The notes beneath the pieces were generated by a model that was not told where the DNA came from, did not search any database, and was given only the letters and a program-made list of their open reading frames with translations. DNA of 64,000 nt. Source: Alphaproteobacteria bacterium. GTDB taxonomy: Bacteria > Pseudomonadota > Alphaproteobacteria > Caulobacterales > Aquidulcibacteraceae. The DNA is taken from assembly GCA_027485915.1 (NCBI GenBank), contig JAIXQA010000080.1, positions 1 to 64,000 of the forward strand, written 5' to 3'. Shown piece by piece: positions 44,543 through 53,261 of this stretch; position 1 is the first letter of the stretch; each line of letters begins with the position of its first letter. The translations under genes and the position numbers were made by a program.

Positions 44543-47008
44543 TTGTTGGCGGCCATTCCGCCAGATTTGCCGATTGTTCAAGTGCTGGACCGCTTGATGA
44601 AGGTCCTGCAGACCCAGAATTCTGCCGTGCTGGTTGCCCCCCCGGGGGCCGGCAAGACAACTTCAGTGCCCCTCGCTTTGCTAGACCAGCCTTGGGCACG
44701 GGACAAGAAAATCCTGATGTTGGCCCCAAGGCGTTTAGCGACGCGGGCAGCGGCAGCACGTATGGCCGACCTATTGGGCGAAGACGTTGGAGATACGGTC
44801 GGTTACCAAGTGCGTCTAGACAAAAAGATCAGTCCCCATACGCGGATTGAGGTTATTACCGAAGGCATTCTCACCCGCCGCATGCTCACTGACCCAGAGT
44901 TGAGCGATGTCGCTGCTGTGATTTTCGACGAAGTCCACGAACGAAATTTGGAGGGCGACTTAGGCCTGGCACTCGCGCTCGATATTCAAGCGGGCTTGCG
45001 CGAAGATTTGCGCCTGATTGCCATGTCTGCAACCATTGAAGGTGGCCAGTTGGCGGCCCGATTGGGCGGCGCAGACCTCGTTGAAAGCGCTGGTAGGCTT
45101 TATCCAATTGAGACATTTTATGTCGGCCGGAGGCAAGATCAGCCAGTAGAGGTTCAAGCTGCCAATCTTGCCCTGCGCGCCTTGTCGAATGGGCCTGGCG
45201 ATGTGCTGGTGTTTTTGCCCGGCACAGCCGAGATTAACCGAGCTCAGGAAACCATCCAAGCTAAAGCCTCCACGATGTCTTGTGCCGTCATCGCCTTGCA
45301 TGGGTCATTAAGCCCAGCGGAACAGGATCAAGCCCTTCGCCCCGACAGGGCTGCCAAGCGCAAAATTATCCTTTCGACCGCGATTGCTGAAACCAGTTTG
45401 ACCATTGAAGGTGTCCAGATCGTTGTTGATACTGGCCTTTCAAGGCGACCTGCCTTTGAGCCAGACAGTGGTTTGACGCGGCTTGTGACAGTCCGAGCCA
45501 GCCGGGCGGCATGCGATCAACGCCGTGGGCGAGCAGGGCGAACCGCCCCTGGCCAATGTTATCGCTTATGGGAAGAGGCCGAGATGGGCGCGTTTCCAGC
45601 TTATGATCGCCCTGAAATCCTTGAAGCGGACCTTGCCCCTTTGGTGCTCACTTTGGCGTCCTTTGGTGTATCAGACCCCGCAAGCCTCAAGTGGTTAGAC
45701 CCACCGCCGCTCCCCGGCTTGCAAGAAGCCACCAAGCTACTTGTCGATCTGGGGGCATTGGAGGCACGGGCCGGGCAAGCGCCTCGTTTGACGCCGCATG
45801 GCAAGAAATTGGTGAGTTTTGGTCTTCCGCCGCGATTGGCTCATATGATCGTGCGGGCTGGCGAGCTTGGCTTTGGCGCGACGGCGGCGCAGCTTGCAGC
45901 CTTGTTGAGCGAACGGGGGTTAGGCGGCAATTCCGTTGATCTAGAGCAACGCCTGATTTCTTTTGCGCGGGACCGATCACCGCGGGCCAATAAAGCGCGT
46001 GCGCAAGCACTGGGCTGGGCAAAGCAAGTCGGGGCGCAGGAGGCTCCGCTTACAGAATTGGCAGGGCGCGCACTCGCGCTTGCCTTCCCCGAGCGAGTCG
46101 CCAAAGCGCGCGATCGCCGTGGCGGATTTATCCTCGTCAATGGCAGTGGCGGGGAGTTGCAGGCCCACGAGGGGTTGGCCAATGCTGAGTTTTTGGCCAT
46201 TGGGGCCCTGCAAGGCAAGGCGGCCAGTGCACGGATTGGCGAAGCGGCGCGCCTCGATAAAGCCGACATAGAAGACTTGTTTTCGGGCCAGATCGAAACG
46301 CGCACCCATACGCAATTTGACCGGGCGAAAGGCACCCTGCAGGGCCGCCACCAGCGCCGTTTAGGGGCCTTGATCTTAGAGGAACGTCCGGTTGCCTTAA
46401 CCGCCGACCAGATTGAAGCAGGCTTGTTAGAGGCCGTCCGTAGCCTGGGCATAGACAAGCTCACTTGGTCGGATCGGGCCAAGGCGTTTGTCGAGCGCCT
46501 AAGCTGGCTTTATGCTCGCGATCCCGATCACTGGCCGCAAGGAAAGCCCGGTGCTTTGCAAGAGTCCCTAGAGGATTGGCTTGTGCCAGCTTTGGTGGGT
46601 GTGAAAGCGCTCGCAGATATTGATGTGGCAGAGGCGCTGGAAAACTGGTTGTCTTGGGCTGATCGCCAAGCCTTGGCCCAAGCGGCGCCAACCCATTTTG
46701 AAACGCCACTCCAGACCCGCCATCGCATTGATTATGCGGCAGAACAAGGCCCGACAATTGAAGTGCGCGTCCAAGAATTATTCGGCCTTGAGCGTCACCC
46801 GATGCTGGCGGGCGGGCAGGTTGCTTTGGTCTTCCAATTGCTGTCGCCGGCCCACCGCCCGATTGCCGTGACGTCCAATCTGCCCGAATTCTGGAAGGTT
46901 GGCTGGCACGATGTGCGCAAGGATATGAAAGCGCGTTACCCGCGGCATGTTTGGCCCGAAGATCCAGCTACTGCGCAACCAACAGCGCGAGCGAAACCGC
47001 GCACTTGA
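44543..47008 (+). CDS. hrpB: ATP-dependent helicase HrpB
   Basis: A DEAH-box RNA helicase family protein of 821 residues. Walker A is PPGAGKTT, box II is DEVHERN, and motif III is MSAT. Motif VI is QRRGRAGRTAPG, followed by the HA2-like and HrpB_C domains. The start must be one of two adjacent TTG codons (44543 or 44546), because the family N-terminus DLPIVQVLDRL begins almost at once. No ATG is available upstream. The 5-base gap to prfB suggests coupled translation, which may explain the weak start. The cellular role of HrpB is poorly known. Confidence 0.93.
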   Translation: MLAAIPPDLPIVQVLDRLMKVLQTQNSAVLVAPPGAGKTTSVPLALLDQPWARDKKILMLAPRRLATRAAAARMADLLGEDVGDTVGYQVRLDKKISPHTRIEVITEGILTRRMLTDPELSDVAAVIFDEVHERNLEGDLGLALALDIQAGLREDLRLIAMSATIEGGQLAARLGGADLVESAGRLYPIETFYVGRRQDQPVEVQAANLALRALSNGPGDVLVFLPGTAEINRAQETIQAKASTMSCAVIALHGSLSPAEQDQALRPDRAAKRKIILSTAIAETSLTIEGVQIVVDTGLSRRPAFEPDSGLTRLVTVRASRAACDQRRGRAGRTAPGQCYRLWEEAEMGAFPAYDRPEILEADLAPLVLTLASFGVSDPASLKWLDPPPLPGLQEATKLLVDLGALEARAGQAPRLTPHGKKLVSFGLPPRLAHMIVRAGELGFGATAAQLAALLSERGLGGNSVDLEQRLISFARDRSPRANKARAQALGWAKQVGAQEAPLTELAGRALALAFPERVAKARDRRGGFILVNGSGGELQAHEGLANAEFLAIGALQGKAASARIGEAARLDKADIEDLFSGQIETRTHTQFDRAKGTLQGRHQRRLGALILEERPVALTADQIEAGLLEAVRSLGIDKLTWSDRAKAFVERLSWLYARDPDHWPQGKPGALQESLEDWLVPALVGVKALADIDVAEALENWLSWADRQALAQAAPTHFETPLQTRHRIDYAAEQGPTIEVRVQELFGLERHPMLAGGQVALVFQLLSPAHRPIAVTSNLPEFWKVGWHDVRKDMKARYPRHVWPEDPATAQPTARAKPRT

Positions 47009-47038
47009 CCTGAAGGGCCCAGCGCGTGAGGAAGGGGC

Positions 47039-48019
47039 ATGAACTTACCAACTTTTGCTGATGTGCTGGAAGCCGATCGTCGCATCCGCCCGCTTGCCCT
47101 TGTCACCCCTTTGTTGCGTGCTGACGCGCTCGATCAGGCAACCGGAGGACAGATCTTTGTCAAAGCCGATTGCTTACAGCCGCGCGGAGCGTTCAAAATG
47201 CGCGGCGCGGCTAACGCCATGTTGAAGATCCCGGTGGAGGATCGGGTTAAGGGGGTTGTGGCGTTTTCGTCCGGTAATCATGCCCAAGGCATTGCCTATG
47301 TAGCTAAGCATTTGAGCATGTCTGCAACCATCGTGGTGCCTTCAGACGCTCCGAAGGGAAAGCTTGAGTCTGTCGAGGCAGACGGCGGCAAGATTGTGAC
47401 CTATGACCGTGTCTTGGAGAGCCGCGAGGCCATTGGTGCGGCCTTAGCTGCGGAGACCGGTGCGACCTTGATCCCGCCATTTGACCATCCCGATGTGATC
47501 GCAGGCCAGGGCACCTGCGGCCTTGAAATCATCAATCAAGTGAGAGAGTTGGGTCTGGAACTTGATACATTGGTGAGTTGCGCCAGCGGCGGTGGTTTGG
47601 CCGCAGGTATCGGCCTCGCCTTAGAAGCCCTCTCGCCAACTACCCAATTAATCGGGGCCGAGCCTGTCTCGCATGACGATTTGACGCGCTCGCTCGCCTT
47701 AGGCCAACGTGTTGCCAATGAGCCCGGCACACGCACCATTCAAGACGCACTGATGACGCAAATTCCGGGTGAATTGACCTTTGAGATTCTTGCGCGCGTT
47801 GGAACCAAGGGCGTCGCGGTGAGTGATGATGAAGTTCTCCATGCTATGGCTTTTGCCTTCAAATATTTGCGGATCGTACTTGAGCCCGGTGGTGCAGCAG
47901 CCTTAGCAGCAGTTCTTTCTGGCAAAGTACCTGCTAGAGGTCAGGTGATCGCGGTGACTGGAAGTGGCGGCAATGTTGACCCAGAGATTTTCATACGCGC
48001 TTTGGCTATTAACGTGTAG
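47039..48019 (+). CDS. Threonine/serine dehydratase or serine racemase family
   Basis: A PLP fold-type II enzyme of 326 residues. The lysine is K53 in GAFKMRGA, the Ser-Gly loop is SSGNHAQG, the phosphate-binding loop is SCASGGGLAAG, and the end has TGSGGNVDP. There is no C-terminal ACT regulatory domain. It is therefore a short catabolic-type threonine dehydratase or serine racemase rather than full biosynthetic IlvA. The choice between them cannot be made from sequence. It starts 30 bases after hrpB on the same strand. Confidence 0.88.
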   Translation: MNLPTFADVLEADRRIRPLALVTPLLRADALDQATGGQIFVKADCLQPRGAFKMRGAANAMLKIPVEDRVKGVVAFSSGNHAQGIAYVAKHLSMSATIVVPSDAPKGKLESVEADGGKIVTYDRVLESREAIGAALAAETGATLIPPFDHPDVIAGQGTCGLEIINQVRELGLELDTLVSCASGGGLAAGIGLALEALSPTTQLIGAEPVSHDDLTRSLALGQRVANEPGTRTIQDALMTQIPGELTFEILARVGTKGVAVSDDEVLHAMAFAFKYLRIVLEPGGAAALAAVLSGKVPARGQVIAVTGSGGNVDPEIFIRALAINV

Positions 48020-48028
48020 CGACCAAGC

Positions 48029-49294
48029 TTAGTTTTGTGCCGAGGCTTGATCGGCACGAAACTCTCGCGCGCTGGCAACAGCAATTGCGGTTGCGACAAC
48101 CAAGCAGAATGCCGCTAGGCTGAGGGCTAGCCCCGGTAAATTGGGATCACGCGCGGGAGCGATCGACCATGCGAAGATGGCGGTAAAGACAATCGGGCCA
48201 ACCATGCTGGTTGCCGCTTGGACTGCGCCGACAGCGCCTTGCAGCCGTCCTTGTTCGTCTGGACCTATCTGGCGCGTCAAGAGAGACTGGATCGCCGCGC
48301 CATAAATGCCAGCTAAGGACGCGATGGGCACCGACGCCCATAGAATATATTGATTGGGTGCCCACGCATAAAGCCCATAGCCAAGTGCGCCCAAGAAAAG
48401 ACCTAGGATCAAAGTTGAGACTTCGCCCACCCGTCGAATGATGGGACCAACTAATCCTGCCTGCACAATCATCGAACTCAAACCCACCAAGCCCAAGGTG
48501 AGTCCAGCCACATCCGACTCCCAGCCATATCGATAAAAGCCATAGAGCACGAAGGTGGCGGGATAGACCACTTGAGCGAAATCGCACAAGCCGCGAATGA
48601 GTGTAAGCTTGAGGATTTTAGGGTTCGAGCCAATGAACTGAATCGAGCCCACAGGATTGGCGCTATTCCAACGGAAAGGCCGCCGATTTTCAGGCTTTAG
48701 AGATTCCTTGAGCATGATGAGACCAAACAGGCCATTCAAGCTGCAAAGGCCTGCTGCGACGAAGAATGGCAAATGTAGGTCGATGCGGCCCAAATATCCC
48801 CCTACAGCTGGACCGAGGATAAAGCCTAAGCCAAAGGCCGCGCCCAGCATACCGAATTTCTGTGCGCGCGTTTCTTTAGGCTCCGTATCTGCCACATAGG
48901 CGTTCGCAGTCGACCCGACCGCGCTAACCGCGCCGGAGAGGATGCGGGAAAGCAGCAAAAGCCAAAAGCCCGGCGCAAATGCGGTCAACAGGTTTGCGAG
49001 GGCCTGGCCAAAATTTGAGATTAGCAGGATAGGCTTGCGGCCGATTTGATCCGAGAGGGCCCCCATAATCGGCATGCAGATGAATTGCATCAATGCCCAG
49101 AAGAAGCCAAATACCCCAATCATATGGGCTGCTTCGCCGACATCCCCACCGGTCATTTCTTTCAAGAAATTTGGCAGGACTGGTACAATCAGTCCGATGG
49201 CCAACATGTCCAATGTTATCGTAATGAAAACAAATAGAAAGCCGGATGAGTCGTGCTTGTCATGTCCGTCTTTGACGGGAAAAGGTGTGTCCAT
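48029..49294 (-). CDS. MFS transporter, TetA-like
   Basis: A 12-helix major facilitator of about 421 residues (an upstream ATG at 49336 adds 14). Motif A is GALSDQIGRKP after helix 2, helix 4 has SRILSGAVSAVGSTANAYVADTEP, and the middle has GPAVGGYLG, all of the TCR/Tet group. Members export drugs or metabolites. There is no adjacent TetR-type regulator, so a resistance function is not implied. It converges with the dehydratase gene (9-base gap). Confidence 0.88.
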   Translation of the reverse strand: MDTPFPVKDGHDKHDSSGFLFVFITITLDMLAIGLIVPVLPNFLKEMTGGDVGEAAHMIGVFGFFWALMQFICMPIMGALSDQIGRKPILLISNFGQALANLLTAFAPGFWLLLLSRILSGAVSAVGSTANAYVADTEPKETRAQKFGMLGAAFGLGFILGPAVGGYLGRIDLHLPFFVAAGLCSLNGLFGLIMLKESLKPENRRPFRWNSANPVGSIQFIGSNPKILKLTLIRGLCDFAQVVYPATFVLYGFYRYGWESDVAGLTLGLVGLSSMIVQAGLVGPIIRRVGEVSTLILGLFLGALGYGLYAWAPNQYILWASVPIASLAGIYGAAIQSLLTRQIGPDEQGRLQGAVGAVQAATSMVGPIVFTAIFAWSIAPARDPNLPGLALSLAAFCLVVATAIAVASAREFRADQASAQN

Positions 49295-49425
49295 AGGGCT
49301 TTCTGGCAGAATTTTGGTGCAACTACCATAGATCATGCATAAAAAAACGTCATGTAGACCCTGTATGCAGCCCTGACGGATGACAGGCAGAATGACGCCT
49401 GCTAACCTAAGGGAAGTTAAAGTTT

Positions 49426-49527
49426 ATGTTGGAATCGCGTTTAAACTATTTGAAGCCACTTATTCGAGCTGTTCAAGCATTTGTCGCGCGTCTAAAAGTT
49501 GAGAGTGCAAGGCTGAACTTGGTTTGA
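49426..49527 (+). CDS. Candidate micro-ORF 1 (33 aa, basic amphipathic)
   Basis: An ATG 11 bases after AAGGGA opens 33 codons ending TGA. The product is a single predicted amphipathic helix with five Arg, two Lys and alternating hydrophobics (starts MLESRLNYLKP). There is no known family. It lies in an AT-richer gap between the MFS and gatC genes and is followed 12 bases later by a second small ORF. Existence of the protein is unproven. Confidence 0.3.
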   Translation: MLESRLNYLKPLIRAVQAFVARLKVESARLNLV

Positions 49528-49539
49528 CTGGAGCATGCT

Positions 49540-49698
49540 ATGAAAGAAGTCGTACATTCACTGACTTTATGGGTTATTTTGGCAAGTCTTGTTGTGTTTG
49601 TATCACGAACCGAAGCTCAGGAAACTTACAGGCAACAAGCAAGTGTCTGTTCTGAAGGTCGGGACTTTGCCGATGTTAGCAACTATATCTGCCGATAA
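49540..49698 (+). CDS. Candidate micro-ORF 2 (52 aa, secreted-peptide-like)
   Basis: An ATG six bases after a perfect GGAG opens 52 codons ending TAA. The product has a signal-peptide layout: charged start MKEVVH, hydrophobic core LTLWVILASLVVFV, then a polar TEAQ cleavage-like site near residue 27. The 25-residue mature part ETYRQQASVCSEGRDF.. has two cysteines (C37, C51). A minimal ATG-CTA-TGA start-stop sits at 49535. I recognise no family. The ribosome binding site and signal shape argue for a real gene; shortness and lack of relatives argue against. Confidence 0.45.
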   Translation: MKEVVHSLTLWVILASLVVFVSRTEAQETYRQQASVCSEGRDFADVSNYICR

Positions 49699-49969
49699 GC
49701 GGTCAAAAACGTGCCCCTTTTTTGTGACTCCTTGCAGAAGCGCCGTCTTTGATTTGGATGCCGTTTCGCCCCTATGTTCAGTTTTGTCCTGTCTGACCCA
49801 TCGAACCGACAAATTGAATCGCTGCCTCGGACTCCTGGATAAATTATTGGCGTTCCCGCCTATTTGCGCTGCACCTCTCTGCGATAGAATGTGACGGTTA
49901 CTGGCCTCAATCCTTGCTCTTGGCGGCCTGAGCCGTTAGCGACAAGTCGACGATAAGGACCATCAACCC
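49699..49969. other. Intergenic region before gatC
   Basis: No gene is supported. A longer frame (49589-49894) reads across it in another register but has no ribosome binding site and no domain. Base composition is more AT-rich than its neighbours on the left side. The gatC promoter should lie in the right part; AAGGACCA stands before the gatC start. Confidence 0.4.
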
Positions 49970-50257
49970 ATGGCAGTAGACGCAAATACCGTGCGGCGTG
50001 TCGCCCGATTGGCGCGCATACACGAACCCGAAGCTCGGCTCGAAAGCTTAGCTGGCGAGTTGAACACCATCCTCGGCTGGATTGAGATGCTCAATGAAGT
50101 CGATGTTGAAGGTGTGGAGCCCATGACCAGTGCGGTCGAAACAACCTTGCCCTTGCGCGACGATGCCGTGACCGATGGCGGTAGTACCCAAAAGATTGTT
50201 GCGAACGCCCCTAAAAGCGCCGATGGCTTCTTTGTCGTTCCGAAGGTGGTTGAATAA
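49970..50257 (+). CDS. gatC: Asp/Glu-tRNA amidotransferase subunit C
   Basis: Small stabilising subunit of GatCAB, which converts Glu-tRNA-Gln (and Asp-tRNA-Asn) to the amidated form. 95 residues with the family start [16 protein letters not shown], the middle [19 protein letters not shown], the PLRDD motif and the end [18 protein letters not shown]. The stop overlaps the gatA start by one base. Confidence 0.96.
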   Translation: MAVDANTVRRVARLARIHEPEARLESLAGELNTILGWIEMLNEVDVEGVEPMTSAVETTLPLRDDAVTDGGSTQKIVANAPKSADGFFVVPKVVE

Positions 50258-51735
50258 TGACCCAATTGACTGAACTGACACTCGCCGCGGCCCGCGAAGG
50301 TTTGGCGTCGAAGGCCTTTTCCGCCGTTGAATTGGCGACAGCCTTTAATGCTGCCATCGAAGCAGCCAATCCCCACCTCAACGCTTACGTGGTCACCACG
50401 CCTGAAAAGGCGCTGGAAATGGCTGCCGCATCCGACGCCCGATTGAAAGACGGCAATGCTGGCCGCTTGGAGGGTATTCCACTCGGTATCAAGGATTTGT
50501 TCTGCACCGAAGGCGTGCGGGCAACGGCATGTTCCAACATCTTAGGTGAATTCAAGCCGACCTATGAAAGCACGGTCACCAGCCAGTTGTGGCGAGATGG
50601 CGCGGTTATGCTGGGCAAACTCAATATGGATGAGTTTGCCATGGGCTCGTCGAACGAAACCAGCCGCTTTGGCCCTGTGGTCAATCCGTGGAAGCGCCAA
50701 GATGGGGCCAATGCATCCTTAACGCCGGGGGGCTCCTCTGGTGGCTCGGCCGCAGCCGTGGCCGCCGATTTGTGCTTGGGTGCGACGGCAACCGATACGG
50801 GCGGCTCGATTCGTCAGCCTGCCGCTTTCACTGGCACAGTCGGGATCAAACCGACTTATGGCCGCGCCAGCCGCTTTGGCATCGTCGCCTTTGCCAGCTC
50901 GCTCGACCAAGCCGGGCCCATTGCCAAGACGGTTTTGGACAGCGCAATCCTATTGGAATCCATGTGCGGCCATGACCCCAAGGATTCGACCAGCCTACAA
51001 GTCCCTGTGCCTGATTTCGCGGCTGCGGTTTCTCGGGGTGTCAAAGGTTTGAAGATCGGGGTTCCAAAGGAATATCGCGTTGATGGCATGCCAGAGGCGA
51101 TCGAGAAATTGTGGAGTGATGGGATTGCTTGGCTGAAAGATGCGGGCGCTGAAATCGTCGATGTCTCTCTGCCCCACACCAAATATGCTCTGCCATGCTA
51201 TTATATCGTGGCACCCGCTGAAGCTTCTTCTAACCTCGCCCGCTATGACGGCATGCGCTTTGGTGCACGCGTTGAGGGTGAAACCTTGACGGAAGTCTAT
51301 GAGCAGAGCCGGGCAAAAGGTTTTGGCAATGAAGTCAAACGGCGTATTCTGATAGGAACCTATGTGCTGTCGGCTGGCTATTATGATGCCTACTATCTGC
51401 GCGCCCAACGGGTTCGTACGAAGATTGCCGAAGACTTCCGTTTGGCTTGGCAAAAGTGTGATGCACTTTTGACCCCAACTGCACCTTCTGCCGCCTTTGG
51501 ACTGGGCGAGAAGAGTGATGATCCCATCCAAATGTATCTCAATGACGTCTTCACCGTGACGGCAAATCTTGCGGGCCTGCCTGGTATTTCGGTGCCGGCA
51601 GCACTTGATTCCCAAGGTCTGCCCTTGGGCTTGCAAGTCATTGGGCGGGCCTTGGACGAAGAGACGGTGTTTGCCGTCGCAGGTGTCCTTGAAGCGCAGT
51701 CGGGTTTCAATACAAAGGCAAAAGTGTGGTGGTAA
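50257..51735 (+). CDS. gatA: Asp/Glu-tRNA amidotransferase subunit A
   Basis: Glutaminase subunit of GatCAB. 492 residues of the amidase-signature family: catalytic Lys in [11 protein letters not shown], then the two Ser in the segment [35 protein letters not shown] (cis-Ser and nucleophile). Its end is followed by 63 bases and the flavin-type oxidoreductase. gatB is not in the window; the next gene is unrelated, so gatB must be elsewhere. Confidence 0.97.
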   Translation: MTQLTELTLAAAREGLASKAFSAVELATAFNAAIEAANPHLNAYVVTTPEKALEMAAASDARLKDGNAGRLEGIPLGIKDLFCTEGVRATACSNILGEFKPTYESTVTSQLWRDGAVMLGKLNMDEFAMGSSNETSRFGPVVNPWKRQDGANASLTPGGSSGGSAAAVAADLCLGATATDTGGSIRQPAAFTGTVGIKPTYGRASRFGIVAFASSLDQAGPIAKTVLDSAILLESMCGHDPKDSTSLQVPVPDFAAAVSRGVKGLKIGVPKEYRVDGMPEAIEKLWSDGIAWLKDAGAEIVDVSLPHTKYALPCYYIVAPAEASSNLARYDGMRFGARVEGETLTEVYEQSRAKGFGNEVKRRILIGTYVLSAGYYDAYYLRAQRVRTKIAEDFRLAWQKCDALLTPTAPSAAFGLGEKSDDPIQMYLNDVFTVTANLAGLPGISVPAALDSQGLPLGLQVIGRALDEETVFAVAGVLEAQSGFNTKAKVWW

Positions 51736-51798
51736 AGCCTAACGCAAGCCTCTAAGCTTTGAAAAAAGTTTCGAGGATTGTTTCAGGAAGGGCCGCGC

Positions 51799-53193
51799 AT
51801 GGAAACCGATTATCTGATTGTTGGAGCAGGGGCGGTTGGTCTGGCCTTTGCGGACACATTGTTGGATGAAACCGATGCCCACATCACGATTGTGGATCGC
51901 CACGGCAAGCCCGGTGGCCACTGGAATGATGCCTATAGCTTTGTGACCTTGCACCAACCTTCCGCCTATTACGGCGTGAATTCGCTGCCGCTTGGCCAAG
52001 ATAGAATTGATCAGACTGGGATTAATCAGGGCCTCTATGAATTGGCGTCGGGTCCGGAAGTCAGCGGCTATTTTGAGAAGGTGATGAACCAACGCCTCTT
52101 GGCCAGTGGGCGCGTCAGCTATTTTCCCATGTCGGACTATTTGGGTGCGGGCCGCTTCGTCTCTCTCTTGTCGGGCAAGGAGACAGAGATCCATATCCGC
52201 AAGAAAACGGTCGATGCCACATTTTTCAAAACCACCGTACCTTCCACGCACAAGCCGAAATTTGTGGTTGAGGAAGGTGTGGACTTTGTGCCGCTCAATG
52301 AGTTGCCCCACTTATGGAAGCGCAGCCAAGGCATGCCAAAGCATTTTGTTATCGTTGGGGCGGGTAAAACGGGTATGGATGCCGCCTGTTGGTTGTTAGC
52401 TTCAGGTGCGGACCCTGACTCCATTAGTTGGATCATGCCGCGCGATTCCTGGCTGCTCAATCGCCGCAAAACCCAACCCGGTATCGACTTTTTTGACGAA
52501 ACCATCGCCGGGCAAGCCGATATGATGGAAGCCTGTGCCTTGGCCAGTGATGTCGACGATTTGTTTGACCGGTTGGAGGCCTGCGGCGTGATGCTGCGGA
52601 TTGACCCGAATGTGCGCCCAACCATCCACCGCTATGCCACGGTCTCGACCGGCGAAGTTGAACAATTGGCCCGCATCAAGAACGTAATCCGCAAAGGCCG
52701 GGTTAGTTCCATCAGCCTTACCAAAGTCGTTTTGGAGGGCGGGGAAGAGGTTTTTGGCAAGGATACGCTTTTCATCGATTGCTCTGCGACAGCAGTTGAG
52801 GACCGCCCTGCAGTGCCCGTTTATCAGGGGGATTTGATTGTGCCCCAAATGATCCGTATCCCTCAGCCCGCTTTTAGTGCGGCGCTCGCGGCCTATGTGG
52901 AGGCCCATTATGAGGATGATGCCACCAAGAATGGCCTATGTGGGTCTATTCCTTTGCCGCGCACGTTAGACATGTATCCCCGCGCCGTTCTGGGCAATAT
53001 GATGAACCAAATGGCTTGGGGCCAAGACCCTAAATTGCGCGAATGGATCCGTGAGTCGCGTTTGGATGGGTTTGGTAAAGTCATAGCGGCGATAAGCCCC
53101 GAAGACAGCGCCAAAGTGGCGGTTTTGAAGAAGTTTCGCCAGTTCGCCATGCCTGCGGCCGCCAACCTCACCAAATTGATCCCGGCATCTTGA
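51799..53193 (+). CDS. NAD(P)/FAD-dependent oxidoreductase
   Basis: A 464-residue protein with two dinucleotide folds: GAGAVGLA near residue 10 and GAGKTGMDAA near residue 190. The first is followed by VDRHGKPGGHWNDAY, of the FAD-containing monooxygenase/oxidoreductase type. The ATG at 51799 follows AGGAAGGG. The substrate is unknown. It is the first gene of the lipid/CoA-flavoured region on the plus strand and lies 68 bases before the HMGS-like gene, possibly one operon. Confidence 0.8.
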   Translation: METDYLIVGAGAVGLAFADTLLDETDAHITIVDRHGKPGGHWNDAYSFVTLHQPSAYYGVNSLPLGQDRIDQTGINQGLYELASGPEVSGYFEKVMNQRLLASGRVSYFPMSDYLGAGRFVSLLSGKETEIHIRKKTVDATFFKTTVPSTHKPKFVVEEGVDFVPLNELPHLWKRSQGMPKHFVIVGAGKTGMDAACWLLASGADPDSISWIMPRDSWLLNRRKTQPGIDFFDETIAGQADMMEACALASDVDDLFDRLEACGVMLRIDPNVRPTIHRYATVSTGEVEQLARIKNVIRKGRVSSISLTKVVLEGGEEVFGKDTLFIDCSATAVEDRPAVPVYQGDLIVPQMIRIPQPAFSAALAAYVEAHYEDDATKNGLCGSIPLPRTLDMYPRAVLGNMMNQMAWGQDPKLREWIRESRLDGFGKVIAAISPEDSAKVAVLKKFRQFAMPAAANLTKLIPAS

Positions 53194-53261
53194 AATAGAG
53201 CCAACCACGCGCCAGAGTGGGACAACACAGAACCAATAAATGAGCTTTGGGAGACAGCGCG

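Noticed and set aside
48029..49294. TetA-like MFS protein as tetracycline resistance
   Set aside because: Only the general TCR/Tet family pattern is visible; no regulator or mobile element accompanies it.
49603..49812. 69-codon minus-strand frame in the same gap
   Set aside because: Briefly considered as a transposase or other remnant, but no motif, inverted repeat or target duplication supports it.
49589..49894. 101-codon frame between MFS and gatC
   Set aside because: TTG start without a ribosome binding site, out of frame with the better-supported 52-codon ORF, no domain.
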